From positions 10,602,001 through 10,666,000 of the forward strand of contig NC_052616.1 of the NCBI RefSeq assembly GCF_016545825.1: a DNA stretch of 64,000 nucleotides, written 5' to 3'. Source of the stretch: Eucalyptus grandis (lineage: Eukaryota > Streptophyta > Magnoliopsida > Myrtales > Myrtaceae). The translations under genes were made by a program, and so were the position numbers. The number at the start of each line of letters is the position of its first letter. The stretch's first letter is position 1. This document shows positions 46,086 through 58,179 of the stretch, in pieces. The notes under the pieces are model-generated. The model saw nothing but the letters and a program-made list of their open reading frames with translations, was not told where the DNA came from and ran no database searches.

Positions 46086-47539
46086 TGTTGACCTTTTGTG
46101 ATTTGGGCTTTTTGGCATCGATTTCGGAAACTTGAGGACCATTTGGAGAAAACGCCCTGCCCATGAAGCCCTTGTGATGAAATATGAAGGGCAAAAGTTA
46201 AGGGGAAATGATGGTCTGTGAAATAATCTGGTTTATGAGATTTTAATTTATTTGATGTAATTCCTAAAGTTTAGCTCGATATGCAATGTTGCCCTTAAAC
46301 TTTGAATTTGTTCAATGTAATCTCTGGACTTTTAGTACAGGTTCAATTTAATTTATTTAACTATATAAAAATGTTCTATACCATTCTTAATATTGAATTA
46401 ATGAAAGGATAGCATCGAATTTTTTCATATAATTTAAGGACTACATTGAATATGTCAAATTACAAATTGGGTTAAAAATTTAGAGATCACCTTGAACAAA
46501 TTAAAAATTTAAGGATCATATTGCATATTAAACAAATTCAGGAACTATTTATATCATTATTCCAAAAATTAATTTATATAACGTGAAACAGAACAAGCAT
46601 CTATCTAGGTTAAAAAATGTGGCGAGCTGGTAAGCATATCCCCATGGTGATATTCTTAATCTTGCAAAGGCAATTTTCCACCTATCTAACAAAAAAAACA
46701 ACAAAAAAATTAGGAAGGGTCATGAAACTAGTCTTCTTCTTTTTGGTTTGTCTTTGCTCGGATTTTGTTGATTTTGTCTGTCTCAATAGGCTGGGACCCA
46801 ATCTTCACTCAAGCCATCTTCTCATCTCTTTCATTGAAATTCTTCTAGGTGATTTTTACCAGCTAAAAGTACAAGGAAATTCCGACCAAAATAGAAAAGT
46901 ACAAGGAAGTATGTTATATGACAAACACACCATACAATAGTAATAACATGATATAACTAACAAATCATCACCGTCTGTCTGTTATGAATCGCATCATATT
47001 TGTCATCCTATTTGTCGCAGTGTGTATATATTTATCTCACTTTTAATTGATCGATTACATCACATCATCATTGTCACGTGTTTATATATTGATAAAATAC
47101 ATTCTTTAAAATTATGGGATTTCATAAGGTATTTCAAGCTCCTTGTCACGTGTCTTCACAGTGGTTGGCGTAGTACTATAAGGCTGATTCCAGAGTGATT
47201 TGATAGCCCCTGATCACTAGTTGATTTTTCTTGGTTGTTTCACTGTGCTCACATCCTGAGATAAGATCATTGGACCGTTTTTTGGCTAATATCGTGGTTG
47301 GGAGGTGATGGCGTGCTCGCTCAAAATGATTGGGGGCCAACCAATCCAAATCGCATACTTGAATTTATAACAAAAACAATAGACCCAAATCAATATAGGC
47401 ACATCACCTCAGGAAAAGGAAAGAAAAGGAACAACATGAGAAGAACATAGGTAAGTTGGCGACCTTATTCTTCCGGCACCAAAAGACAACAGCACCAAAC
47501 ACCATTACTTAAGTTGGGCTCGAACGACCGTCGTCCACA
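46086..47539. repeat. Local tandem duplication, unit 1
   Basis: The unit begins tgttgaccttttgtgatttg at 46086, and the identical motif recurs at 47540. It contains a MITE-like AT-rich stretch (about 46205-46565, 'ttcgatgtaat'/'attgcatatt' motifs in both orientations), then 'atgtggcgagctggtaag' (46617), and ends with a segment (47260-47539) reading 'ctaatatcgtg', 'taagttggcgacctt' and 'cgaacgaccgtcgtccac'. Confidence 0.72.
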
Positions 47540-49165
47540 TGTTGACCTTTTGTGATTTGGGCTTTTTTCCATCGATTTTGAGAACTTGAGGATCATTTGG
47601 AGAAAGCTACCGCCCTGCCCACATGGAAGCAAAAAATTAAGGAAAAATAACATAAATGGTCTCTGAATCTTGACTTAATATGTAATATGATTATTAAAAT
47701 TTTAACTTATTCGATATGGTCCCTAAACTTTAGCCTAATGTATAATGTTGTTCTTGAATTTTTAATTTGTTCGATTTTGTGCGTGGACTTTTGATACATG
47801 TTCAATTTAGTTTATTAGACTATAAAAATATTCAATGTTGTACTTAATTCATATAGTTTATGAACTACATTGAAATGTTATATTGCGAATTGGGCCAAAG
47901 TTTATAAATTGCTTTGAACAAATTAAAAGTTTAAATACCGCATTGTATATCGAACCAAAGTTTAGAAACTATTTGTGTCATTATTTTATAAATTAATTGA
48001 TAAAACATGAAATGGAACAAGCATCCATCTATGTTAAAGCATGTGGCGAGCTGGTAAGTGTATCCCCACGGTGATATTCTTAATCTTGCAAAGGCAATTT
48101 TCCACCAAACTAACAAAGGAAAATTTAGGAAGGGCCGTCAAACTAGTCTTCTTTTTTTTTTATCTCTTTGATCGGATTTTGTCTCTCTCAATACGCTAGG
48201 ACCCAATCTTCGCCCGACCCACCTTCTCGTCTCTTTCCTAAATTTTATCTTGGTGATTTTCACCAGCTAAAGTACATAAAAAGTATGTTACACAGTGAAT
48301 ACACCACACAATAGATATAACACTATATGACCGATCAATCATCATTATCTATTGCTATGAATCGCATTCTATTTATCGTGATGTGCGTATTTGTCTCATT
48401 TTTAATTGATTGGCCATATCACGTCATCACTGTCAATATATCGTAAAATACATTCTTTAAAAGGATGGGATGTTATAAGGGATTCCAAGATCCTCGTCAT
48501 ATGCATAAAGCTGATTTCGAAGTGATTTAATGATCCCTTGAAAAAATTAAATGAGAAGACACAATTTAACGAGATTCAGCAATGTGCATACGTCCTCGGG
48601 TAATCCTCTCTCAAAGTTTTCTTTTTGTTGTATAGAGGGACTGCCATCATACAATGAAGTACTGGAAAAAAAGACAATGAGAAAATAGGCAATTCCCAAA
48701 ATTACAGAAAGCAAACAAATCCACATAATTTCTTCCCAAATAGGAGGGCCAGCATAATTTCTTCACAATCAAACAAATCTACATAATTTCTTCCCAAATA
48801 GAAAGGCCAGCACCAATCACGCCAACATCCCCAGTCACTAGTTCAAATTCCTTGACAGTTTCACATCTCATCACGTCGCGTCCTGACATAAGATAATTGG
48901 ACTTCTTCTTCTTTTTCGCTAATATCGTGTTTGGAAGGCGGTGGGGGGCTCGCCCAAAATGATTGGACCATCCAATCCACTCTTTTACTTGAATTTATAA
49001 CAAGACAAAGACCCAGATTAATATGGACACATTACCTCAAGAAAAAAAGGGTACAAAATGAGAAGAAAAAGGTAAGTTGGCGACCTTCCACACCATTCTT
49101 CCGGCACCCAGAGACAAAGCCACCAAACACCATTCCTTACATTGGGCTCGAACGACCGTCGTCCA
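47540..49165. repeat. Local tandem duplication, unit 2
   Basis: It repeats all landmarks of unit 1 in order: the start motif (47540), MITE-like stretch (47645-47990), 'atgtggcgagctggtaag' (48040), 'ctaatatcgtg' (48920), 'taagttggcgacctt' (49073) and 'cgaacgaccgtcgtccac' (49150). Between the halves it has an extra stretch of about 170 bases (48540-48830) with its own short duplication ('aatttcttcccaaatag' at 48727 and 48785). Confidence 0.72.
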
Positions 49166-49446
49166 CGTCGCGGATGTGACTGAGACTCTCGATTCGTGTC
49201 AAGACTACTGTGATCACATTCATCACCTCCGCGTCGATTCACGTTTGACAGAACGTGCCGTGCGGAATCTGATTCTTTACGCCGGAATGATTGTCTCTCC
49301 CTCTCTCCATCAGTCCCATCTCTTGCGTCGCGTTAGTCCTGGACGTGATGAAAGCTTCGGTGACTCAGCGAACGATGTAAAAGATCACAGCGTCTGATTC
49401 GGCACACTGTTTTCTGCTACATGCATATATCACCTTGGAAGCAATC

Positions 49447-49685
49447 TCTTTCTTGTGAAATGGTTTGTCGAAAACATTCTTCAATCCCGAAAACGGGCTG
49501 ATAATGAATGATATGGAGCAAAAAAATGGACATCATAGACCAAAACATGCTGATCTTGATCCCAGCAGGCGAAAAACAAGATGAAAATGATAAGATTGAT
49601 AAACGAAAATGGGAGTCAAAGAAGTCCTAAATTCTGTATCGTATCAACGAATAAGCAACTGAACTGATATCTATGTTATGTCTAC
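49447..49685. repeat. Direct repeat, copy 1 (239 bp)
   Basis: It is about 93% identical by eye to 50383-50620, sharing 'aacattcttcaatcc', 'gataatgaatgatatggag' and 'ctatgttatgtctac'. Sequence similarity stops sharply at both ends. Confidence 0.88.
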
Positions 49686-49708
49686 GGCAATATACTCAAC
49701 AATATAGA

Positions 49709-50072
49709 TAGGGATGTCAACAATTCACTTCGGTTCAGTTTGGATTCAATTTTGAAAAATCGAACCAAACTGAACCATTAGGAAAAACTTCCAAACCGAA
49801 CTGAAATTTCGATTCAGTTCGGTTTATTGATTTTTGGTTTTCAACTTTTAGTTTTTGGTGTTTGCATTTGTTTTTTTTTTTCGTTTTTTTTTCTATTATA
49901 TTTCCAAGAAATAACTTCTTATCGGTTTGTTGGTTCGGTTTGATTCAGTTAACCGGTAAAAACCGAATCGATAAAAAAAATTTTGGTTTTTAACGAAAAC
50001 TTAATCGAATCGAAAAAATTGAATTTTTCAATTCAATTCGATTTAGTTTTCGGTTTGGTTTTTGACACCCTA
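49709..50072. mobile_element. hAT-like MITE (364 bp)
   Basis: The ends are tagggatgtcaa and, in reverse complement, tagggtgtcaa, with extended palindromic 'ttcggtttggtt'/'aaccaaaccgaa' arms. Flanks aatataga (49701-49708) and agtacaga (50073-50080) agree at 6 of 8, consistent with a worn 8-base duplication. It lies between the two direct repeats. Confidence 0.65.
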
Positions 50073-50382
50073 AGTACAGAGTTAGCCTATGGTTGAGTAC
50101 ACTGCTCATTGACTCTGAAGTGACCTTTCGCCCACCCCTCCTTACCCAAACACCGATACCCAAACACGGATTGCTACTATACTAACCTATTCGACGGTAG
50201 CCAAAGTGAAATACACCATGACATAGAGTCTACCTTTTCTATCATAAAGCCCCCTAATTACTTATCTATTTTTGCAATCCCGACAGAAAGGGAATACGGA
50301 GGACAACATAGGGCCTCCTAGCCTAAGGCGATCCTCACATCTGTTTCCTCTTTGAGCCTTTTAAAGACTTGCTCAAGTCCGA

Positions 50383-50620
50383 TCTTTCTTGTAAAATGGT
50401 TTGTCGAAAACATTCTTCAATCCTGAAAACGGACTGATAATGAATGATATGGAGCAAAAAAAATGGACATCATAGACCAAAACGTGCTGATCTTGATCCC
50501 GGCAGGCGAAAAACAACATGAAATGATAAGATTGATAAACGAAAAGGGCGTCGAAGAAGTCCCAGATTCTGTACCGCATCAACGGATAAGCAACTGAACT
50601 TATATCTATGTTATGTCTAC
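50383..50620. repeat. Direct repeat, copy 2 (238 bp)
   Basis: Partner of 49447-49685. It begins about 60 bases past the stop codon of the minus-strand gene at 50683-50865, so this copy probably lies in that gene's 3' untranslated region. Confidence 0.88.
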
Positions 50621-50682
50621 AGAATTGGGTTGAGGAGAAGAGAGTACTTACGAATGGAAAAGAACTTCCGAAAAAGTTTAGA

Positions 50683-50865
50683 TTACGCAGAGGCTCGGAA
50701 GGAGAAGGGAGGATGGAAGGCGGAGGGGGCGAAGGGGAGGCTGCGGAGGATGAGGAACCGGACCCTCCGCGGGAGCGGCGCGCTGCCGAACAGGTGCTGG
50801 AGCGCCCTCGCCAGAACCGCCGTGTACTGCTCCATCAGCTCCGCCAGTACCGCCACCAGTAACAT
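50683..50865 (-). CDS. Small unnamed plant protein (60 aa)
   Basis: An intronless ORF from ATG 50865, markedly GC-rich in third positions compared with its AT-rich surroundings. The product begins MLLVAVLAELMEQYTAVLAR, a probable amphipathic or partly hydrophobic helix. It continues with ALQHLFGSAPLPRRVRF and LILRSLPFAP, a basic 'PRRVRFLILR' segment, then a proline/phenylalanine-rich tail. It reminds me of short conserved plant proteins sharing the 'LPRRVRFLIL' core, but I cannot name a family. No signal peptide cleavage motif is evident, and no domain of known function is seen. The frame and codon bias support a real gene; the function is unknown. Confidence 0.6.
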   Translation of the reverse strand: MLLVAVLAELMEQYTAVLARALQHLFGSAPLPRRVRFLILRSLPFAPSAFHPPFSFRASA

Positions 50866-50900
50866 TCCTCTCTGCTCTCTCTCGGGCGCACCAATTGCCA

Positions 50901-52500
50901 CTTCAGCTGAAACCGACCCGAGTGGTTATGTACAGGGGAGGAAGATTGGCGAGTCATGTGGGAAGATGGGGGGGTTTTAATGAGATTTTTGGTTGTATGT
51001 GGTACGCGCCATGGTGCAAAAATTGACAGTTGGAAGCCAAACATGCTATGTTCTTGTACATTTTATATTGGGAAAATTGTGAAAAAGAGTATAACTTGAG
51101 GCAATTGTTTTTGGATAAAAAAAGATTTCAAAAAGTAGATTCTATTATTGAAAGTGTCCAATCTAATATCAAATAAGTGTCTAACGAGCTATAGCGGGAA
51201 TAATTTCAATCGAAAGCTTCCGCTTTAATCTGATTCAATGTGTCAAGTCGGGAAAGATTTATTGAGTTAATGAGTGTGTATTTTTATTTCAGATTGAATT
51301 GATTATTTCTAATCTTTATTATACTCTTTTGAAAAGTAGAGTTTCCTTATCTGCACTTCTCTTTTTTAAATATTTTGAGAAGGACGATTAAGTTTATATC
51401 ATTGATTGGAGACAACACCAGTTAGAGATATTTAAATCAATCCAGACCGACACGTTGCTAGAATTGTTTCTGGTGTTTGGTCTTTTTGGTCGCGGGTCTT
51501 ATTCACTCCTCCTATTTTTCTTTCATCTTTTTTATTTTATTGGTGGGCAAATTAGTCATGATAACAAGTCTGGGACCCTCTATTTGAGGTTTCCGATGTT
51601 TAGTAAAATAAATGAAAGCTGGCCTGTCTCTAGCGCTGTCCATATCCTTCTCCATCCTTATCCGCTCTTCCTTAGATTTTATCCTTTCGAGGCATTCCAA
51701 ATTTCTTTTTCCCCTTTGCTTTAAAGATCCACTGAGCCATATGTTAGGTAGAGGATTGCCACGTCACGCGGGTCGGATTTGGGTGGGGGCAAGTCCCGAT
51801 TTATTAAACATGTTCGGCTTTTTCTCGTTTGGAAAATATGTTCGGTATAGCTACTTTGCTTTGCTTCACTTTTTGCCCGACCCATAGAGATTGATTAGAT
51901 TGACTGTGATCGACAGGAACGAATGTTCAAACATTCATATGTAATGTTCCAAAACTTCATGCCCCGATCATATTGCGCAACTAGACCTTTAGGATCTTGT
52001 GTGTGGTATCATCCGAGGTATGTAATATCAATTCGTAGAAATAAATGAAATTGGATTGATCATTGAACATGTGATATGTGTACTTGTATAAGCTCGATGG
52101 GGATCAACTACTTCGGACCAACCGGTAACGTTACATGGTCGGGCCTCCTAATCGAGGGGACACGCAGTTGACATCCGAGGGATCGTTCTTCGAACAGATG
52201 GAAGGGGACGGCGCGGAGACCACGGACCAAAAATCAGATGCTCATCGGCCCCGTGGAACCGTTTGGCCACATCTGTCAGATCACAAGCAAACCACCACCT
52301 ACCATCTTCTAAGTCGACACATGTCAATCTACATAGATAACGTTAACAAGTACTTCCAACTGTGGGCCCGATGGAGCATCTCCTTTATACCCCTTGTCTG
52401 CATCTCAGAGAAAATCCTACAATTGACGACCAGCTCAATGCTTTGCTTCCAACTTGGTAAATTTCATTTGAGGGGTTCCAAGATTTCAGATGAATAATGG
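50901..52500. other. Intergenic DNA between the 60-aa gene and the NAC gene
   Basis: No recognisable gene. It includes the presumed promoter of the 60-aa gene (50870-51060). An open frame at 52135-52497 has no recognisable product. Roughly 52500-52932 is the expected 3' untranslated region of the NAC gene. Confidence 0.45.
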
Positions 52501-52932
52501 GAGGAATCTCCTACGCATCACCGGCCATGTCTGCTCCCATTCACGAAAATGACAAGGGAGAACTTTTGAGAGCTAGAGCCTGTATGCATTTTTTGCCAAG
52601 AGCATATCCACACCAATGATACTAAGCCAGTAGTCCTAAGCTTCACTTGAAAGTTCAAACTTGATGCACGCACCAACTAAACCATACCCAAAGCTAAGGA
52701 AAAAAAGAGTAGGAATTGATCCATATAAAGCTCTTACTCACTAACGATACAGAAATCTGCTGTCTCACTGAATCCAGAAGCCCACAACAGAGCAGGCTCC
52801 TCTGCTAGATACAGGGAAATATATTTTACAGCAAAAGATGCAATACATAAAATATCTGCATCATCCTCTATTAGACGTCTCCACGCGTACCCTATGCCAT
52901 ATGTAAAGATGGGATGGAAAACGGCTCTTTCT

Positions 52933-55900
52933 CTACGCAATGTCCAGTTTGATGTATCTCTGTACCCCACCAGAGAAAACTACGGCCAGGACTATGACAA
53001 GAGACATGCCGACTGCGAAAAGTAAAGATAAGCGGGAACGAGAAGCAGGGCGTACTGAAGGTATTCCCAAAGATGCTGGAGCCATCGCATGACTACGTGA
53101 TTCCCCACCTGGTTTTGACCCCAACGTTAAGTTTGTACACGGCTCTTCGACAATTTCTGTCATCTTATCATGAGCAGGAAGCTGACCGTCTCTCTCTGGT
53201 TCGTTGTGATCAGAAATATTGTCCATTTCTTCTTTGACCTGAAAGAAAAATTAACAGCCTCAGAAAATTATCCATGTTCATAGACAGGACCTTAAAACTA
53301 TCGTGCTGATTGGTTTACCTTGGTAGGAGCAGACTGTACTTCTTCATCGAAGCTTGAAGTTTTAACTTCATCATCCCTAGTTGACCCAGATTGACTGTTC
53401 ATCTGCAGCCGGATTCTTCTGGGAGCAATACCTTGAACTATTGAATTCTCTGAGCCTGGTTGATGTCGAGGTTGACGGGTCCTTATCTTGATATTGGTTC
53501 CGACAATCGTGTTGTCATTGTGGTTAACAGAACTCTCCTCAGCAGTTGACTGAACTTCTTCTTCTGCATTAGAGCCAGTACCTCTCATTCCCTCATCAGC
53601 TCCTTCTAGCTTTACGCTTCTTGGTAGTTGATTGGCTCGATCCACCGCCAGACGCAACCTTCTAGGAGCAGTACCCTGCGCTCCATAATCACTTGAATGT
53701 GGTAGGACTTGAGAGTCACGTGTCCTGATCTTGATCGGAGTTCCACCATTGCTATTGAAAGATTCACCAGTTGATTCTGCCATATTATTTGAAGCAACAG
53801 CTCCAGATGGTCCCCACAAAGGTAACGCATCCATCCAATTATTATTGTCAACAAGATCATCATACCATACATTATCTTTGACCCCTAGGACCGGCTGCAA
53901 AGACAACAGGGAAGACAAGATGTTGGAATTTGATCTGACATAATCTCAACTGCCTATCAAACATTTGTTCAATATCAAAAAGTGAAAATGGAGAACCAGA
54001 AATTTGTTGTAATCAATTTGACGACATAGTTAGCAGATTTAAGGAAGATGGTACTTATATTCTATTGATGCAAGGAATGGAGAAGATAACTTAGTTTTAA
54101 AACCTGTATTAGGGCAATGATAGCCCATTAATAAAATCTACAGCACTTAAATCATTGTAATGTCCCGTTATCGAGTGCGGAATTCTGCACAAAGTCATTA
54201 ATGGAATAGCTCCGCTCTTCCACAATCCCATCGAAGCTAAGCTTGTCCCCTACTCATACCTGGGATAAGTTGAACGGAGGATCAAATGGAATCTCACTTC
54301 CAACTGAATTCTTCTGACTGGTGGACTCTTCACAGGAGTCATCTTGATTATTGAAGACCTCATCCAACAAATCCGAGAGTGTGATCTCGTGCTCACCAGC
54401 ATCGTGGAATAGTAGTCCCTCAAGATCATTGCCAAAATCACAGGCAAAAGGAGAATCCATGTAAGGAGCTTGCCCTGTTTTTAGCTGTGTCTGCTCAGGG
54501 AATAAACCTTTGTGATCAGTTGGATCACAAGGCAGATCATAGAATTTGGGGCCACTTTCGAGCAATGGATTTACCTACATGGAATGAGCAAATTAATATA
54601 GTAATTTCTACAGACATCTTGACAGCAGCTATAAGTCAACAAGCAAAGACCTTAGAAGGTAGTGCCAAGCATTTAATAACTCCATAATCATTTTGGTGAA
54701 AATAAAACCACTGCTATTCCGTGGAGGATGCAAATTTTTTTACCTCCAATGGTGTTCCATCAGTGTTACCATCTTCCACATCAGAGGCAATGTAACTATT
54801 GGAGCAGCTCTCAACAGGCATCTGAGTACTAGGAGTCATTTTGTCCGACTCATCAGTCAACCACCGCTTGATTCCGTCTGATTGTGATTTTACTTGGACA
54901 TTGGAAACAGGAGTTTCTGGAACTACATCCGATAATGCCTCATCAGGAGAGGACTTGGCTGTCGGAGATAAGCCAGTTTGTTCAACTTCATCGTACTTCA
55001 CAACTTCAGGCTTCTCCTCCGCCTTCCGGAACAAACGACAGAGGACATAAGCAGCCTACATCAATTGGAAAGAGTAAGAACAAGAAATTGAGACATAGAA
55101 ATATATTCCAGCCTTCATGCATAATTGAAAGCTCATCAAAACTCTCTTCACAACCGATCAAATCGAAACACCCAAGCCCATCCTTTTAACAATCTTAACG
55201 TAACTGGTCAGTGGCATCATTTTACAGATAGCGATGCCCACATCCTGCAACTTATTATCAAGAAAATACCGTCATATTCTAATGCTTCGAGTCTCAGTCT
55301 TTTACAGGAATCCATGATGGAACTAACATACAATAAATTATAGCACCACAAATACAGCATATACACTCCAAGTTTAGACTCATCAACACAATACGAGACC
55401 AAGCATAAAAAGAAATGTCGTTGCATACCTGGCCGGGTCCAGTCCCATCAAGATCCTGCTCGGTAGCACGATACTCGTGCATAATCCAGTGAGTTCTCTC
55501 ACCCTTGGGCGCACGACCCCTGTAGAAGACCAGGGTCTTCTTCATCCCGATCAAGCTGGCAGTAGCACCCCCTGACTTGCGAGACTTGATGGTCCGGTCC
55601 TTGCCCGTGGCTTTCCAGTACCCAGCATCCGTGGCCCGATTCGACCGATGCCCATTCGGGTACTTCCGGTCCCGGGGGCAAAAGAAGAACCACTCCGGAT
55701 CATCCGTTTTTATCACCGATAAGTCTGCAGCCCACACACATAAGCAGATTCCACGTTAAAAAGACCCATTATCCAAGAATCGCTTCACATCGGCAATTAA
55801 ATAAACCAATTCCGGCGACGGCGACAGCAACCGAAACTCTACCCCCCCCCAAAAAAAAAAGAAAAGAACTTGAGCTTCACCCTTTTCCCCTCTCAGAAGG

Positions 55901-56308
55901 GTTTTCCCCCATAGGGGAATCTAGTTGACTGGGGAATAAAGGCGACTCAGCATCAACCCCGTCAGAGCACCCCCAAATATTCAAAAATTCGCTCGCCTCG
56001 TATCTATATATCCACGTACTACTCTTCTGATAATCCTAGAAATCGCTAATTCGGAACCTCGGAGATAGAAAGAACAACCTTAAAAGAAAAAGAAGGGAAA
56101 AAAGGGTGAGCGCAGAGCGCGGTTTCGAAAGAAAAATGTTACCTGGCAAATCCCAGGGCTCCCACTTGCAGACGTCGATCTCGAGGATGACCTTGACCTC
56201 CGAGTGGCGGCCGTTGATCTTCAGCCGCAGGTAGTGGTTGATCAGCTCCTCGTCCGTCGGCCTGAACCTGAACCCCAGCGGCAGCGCCTCCATCTCCAGC
56301 ACCCCCAT
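52933..56308 (-). CDS. NTL9: Membrane-bound NAC transcription factor, NTL9-like
   Basis: Six exons: 56308-56143, 55724-55429, 55055-54744, 54574-54260, 53894-53319 and 53238-52933. All junctions are GT-AG and in phase, giving 656 aa. The NAC DNA-binding domain covers about 6-165: [20 protein letters not shown], then [57 protein letters not shown] and YVLCRLF. An acidic regulatory region follows. A second half contains two 'IKIRTR...APRR(L/I)RL' repeats typical of the NTL9 group. One hydrophobic helix (about 625-645) lies near the C-terminus, followed by a short tail. Proteins of this type are held at a membrane and released by proteolysis to enter the nucleus under stress. The closest match from memory is Arabidopsis NTL9 (NTM1-like 9). 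ATG 56308 gives the standard family N-terminus ([13 protein letters not shown]). Confidence 0.93.
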
Positions 56309-57326
56309 TTCCAGACGACACCGACACAGCACGGCACCGACCGAAGACACTCGCGATCGGAACGAAAGAAAGAAAGAAAGAAAGAAGGAAAGAAAGACAG
56401 AAAGGCTTAGGCAGCAGCAAAGCAGAAGCGAAATCCCCCCCACCCTGGGATCTTCGCGGTAGAGAATCAGCAGAATTCGACTCGATCTCGAAGATCGCCG
56501 CCGAATCGGCGACGACGACGACGGCGGCGGCGGCGAATTGACTGGCCGGCTGACTGACTGGATTCCGGAGCGTCTTCTTCGCTCGCGCAAAACTGACGGG
56601 GATTCTTCTTCTTCCTCTCAGGAGCTTTCCTTTTTCCTTAACACCCCCTGCCCCGCACGTGCACGTGCGCGTGCTCCTACCCCACGTCTCTCGCCTCCGC
56701 ACTGTCCGCAGGGGGGGGCGTCGCCCCCCGTCGCCGTCACCGGGCCAATGGGGCCTCTCCACGTGTCGTGGGAAGCGGGGGGGCCCCACGGCGGAAACCG
56801 CGTCCGGGGGATCGTCCGGCGCGTGGGGGAAGGTCGGTACGGTCCCACTCGGGGGAGTTTCGTAGAACGAGCGCGTGGGGTTTGTCCTGGCCGGGGGCGG
56901 GACGCGGTCCCTCTTTTTCTTTGCGGCTAAGTATCTGACTAATTTGTCGACCCAAAAAGAAAGTGTCTGACCTAATTTGGCGCGGAGTGGCAAGTGGGAC
57001 GTTTGGGCTGCGGATTTCTAGTTGTGATTATTATAATTTCCGGCGATTTAATTCGCGAGGTAAAGATTAAAAAAAAGGGGGAGGACGAAGGGTTAGTATG
57101 TTAATTCCTTGAATTCCTTTGATAATTTGGAAATTATCACAACCACAACTGAAATTTGCAGTCAAAACATCGGTGACAAATTAGTCACATACTTAGCCAC
57201 AAAGGAAAATAAGGGGCAGCTTCCACCTCCCCGCTCGGACAACTCCTAGTTCCACAGGGAAAAGGGTTGAAAAGGGGCAGTATATTAATTCCTTTGATAA
57301 TTTGAAAAATGGACCCAAACAAAATA
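56309..57326. promoter_or_regulatory. NAC 5' leader and promoter region
   Basis: Just upstream of the start (minus sense) the leader has a (CTTT)n tract (56366-56400), then a GC-rich block (56500-56900) typical of a plant promoter-proximal region, with several 'cacgtg'-type G-box cores (56658-56670 and 56760). Open frames here are antisense or GC-rich shadows. From 57040 on the DNA is AT-rich and includes short local repeats. Confidence 0.45.
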
Positions 57327-57551
57327 ATTTTTTTTTTTTTTTTTTTTATGCCGAGAATCCGATCTAGCCCATCTTGCAGGAACACAGCACCAATTATACC
57401 ATGGGAGAAACTAGTTCAACAACCCACTAACAAGCCCTCCGTTTAAGTCACATAATTGCTTCTGGGAATTGTAGTGGACTTTGAAAGTCGAACCCCTGAC
57501 CTAGCAATCAGGAGGCTAAGCCTCAACCAGTGTAGCCATGCGTGGATGGGT
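57327..57551 (-). mobile_element. tRNA-derived SINE, copy 2, with 11-bp target duplication
   Basis: On the minus strand the element starts acccatccacg. It has an A-box-like tggctacactggttgagg and a B-box-like ggggttcgac, and ends in a poly(A) of about 20. Both flanks carry caaacaaaata (57316-57326 and 57552-57562), a perfect 11-base target duplication. It shares the 5' end, box spacing and 'gtgggttgttg' body motif with the SINE at 8011-8232. Confidence 0.88.
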
Positions 57552-57562
57552 CAAACAAAATA

Positions 57563-57984
57563 GAATTAATAACACGGAAAATCCCAATATTAGTATATAT
57601 GTGAGAAATATATATTAAACTAATTTTTTTATTATAAAAATTCAAACGAATACATTTATGATAAATTTATCATCAAATAATTTTCAATTAAATTAAATTA
57701 ATACCATAAAAATCACAGAAAAATAAACATGGGATGAATTGAGGGTAAAGCTCCAAATTTAGTACACTTGTCAACTATTGCGTGTCATGAAACTCAACTT
57801 TTTAACAGTGAAATTTAACAGAAACTAATGAAAAATAAAATTGAAAAAAATGCTAATTTGGAATTTTTGGTAGTTAAAAAATTAATTTTAAGTAAATTTT
57901 TCACAAGTGTATTAATTTATAATCTATCATGATATTAACTCTTGATTATTCAAAATTTGGACTCCAACAATATTTGGACTGATT
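57563..57984. other. AT-rich intergenic DNA
   Basis: Nothing recognisable; strongly AT-rich with short homopolymer runs. Confidence 0.4.
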
Positions 57985-58000
57985 ATCATTATTACTGGCG

Positions 58001-58179
58001 CTGACTGGCTCGCAAAAGCTCATCAAATGCGTTATCTTCCTAAGAATTAGATTTATCAACCCCGTTTGCTCTTTTGGATTTACTGTGTGCTGATGCTAAT
58101 GTTGTATTTGCTAAGACCGGCACGTAGTAGTGTTATTTTGTTTGTCTGTTAAAAAAAAAAAAAAAATCATTATTAAAAA
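58001..58179 (+). mobile_element. 5'-truncated LINE with 16-bp target duplication
   Basis: This 179-base insert is flanked on both sides by atcattattactggcg (57985-58000 and 58180-58195), a perfect 16-base duplication. It has a 16-base poly(A) at 58151-58166. The 5' part reads DWLAKAHQMRYLPKN then a stop, matching the end of the RNase H-like region of plant L1-type LINEs as I recall it. The poly(A) is followed by a second short A-rich piece. It is a classic very short 5'-truncated target-primed insertion. Confidence 0.85.

Noticed and set aside
48540..48830. CRISPR-like or regularly spaced repeat
   Set aside because: Only two copies of a short repeat with uneven spacing in plant DNA; it is a local duplication.
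52135..52497. Plus-strand ORF of 120 codons starting with ATG
   Set aside because: No recognisable domain, and no clear codon bias or splice partners. It may be real, but I cannot support it from sequence alone.
56036..56993. Long GC-rich ORFs around the NAC first exon
   Set aside because: They are frame extensions and shadows caused by high GC in the leader. The exon 1 frame with [13 protein letters not shown] is the one with family homology.
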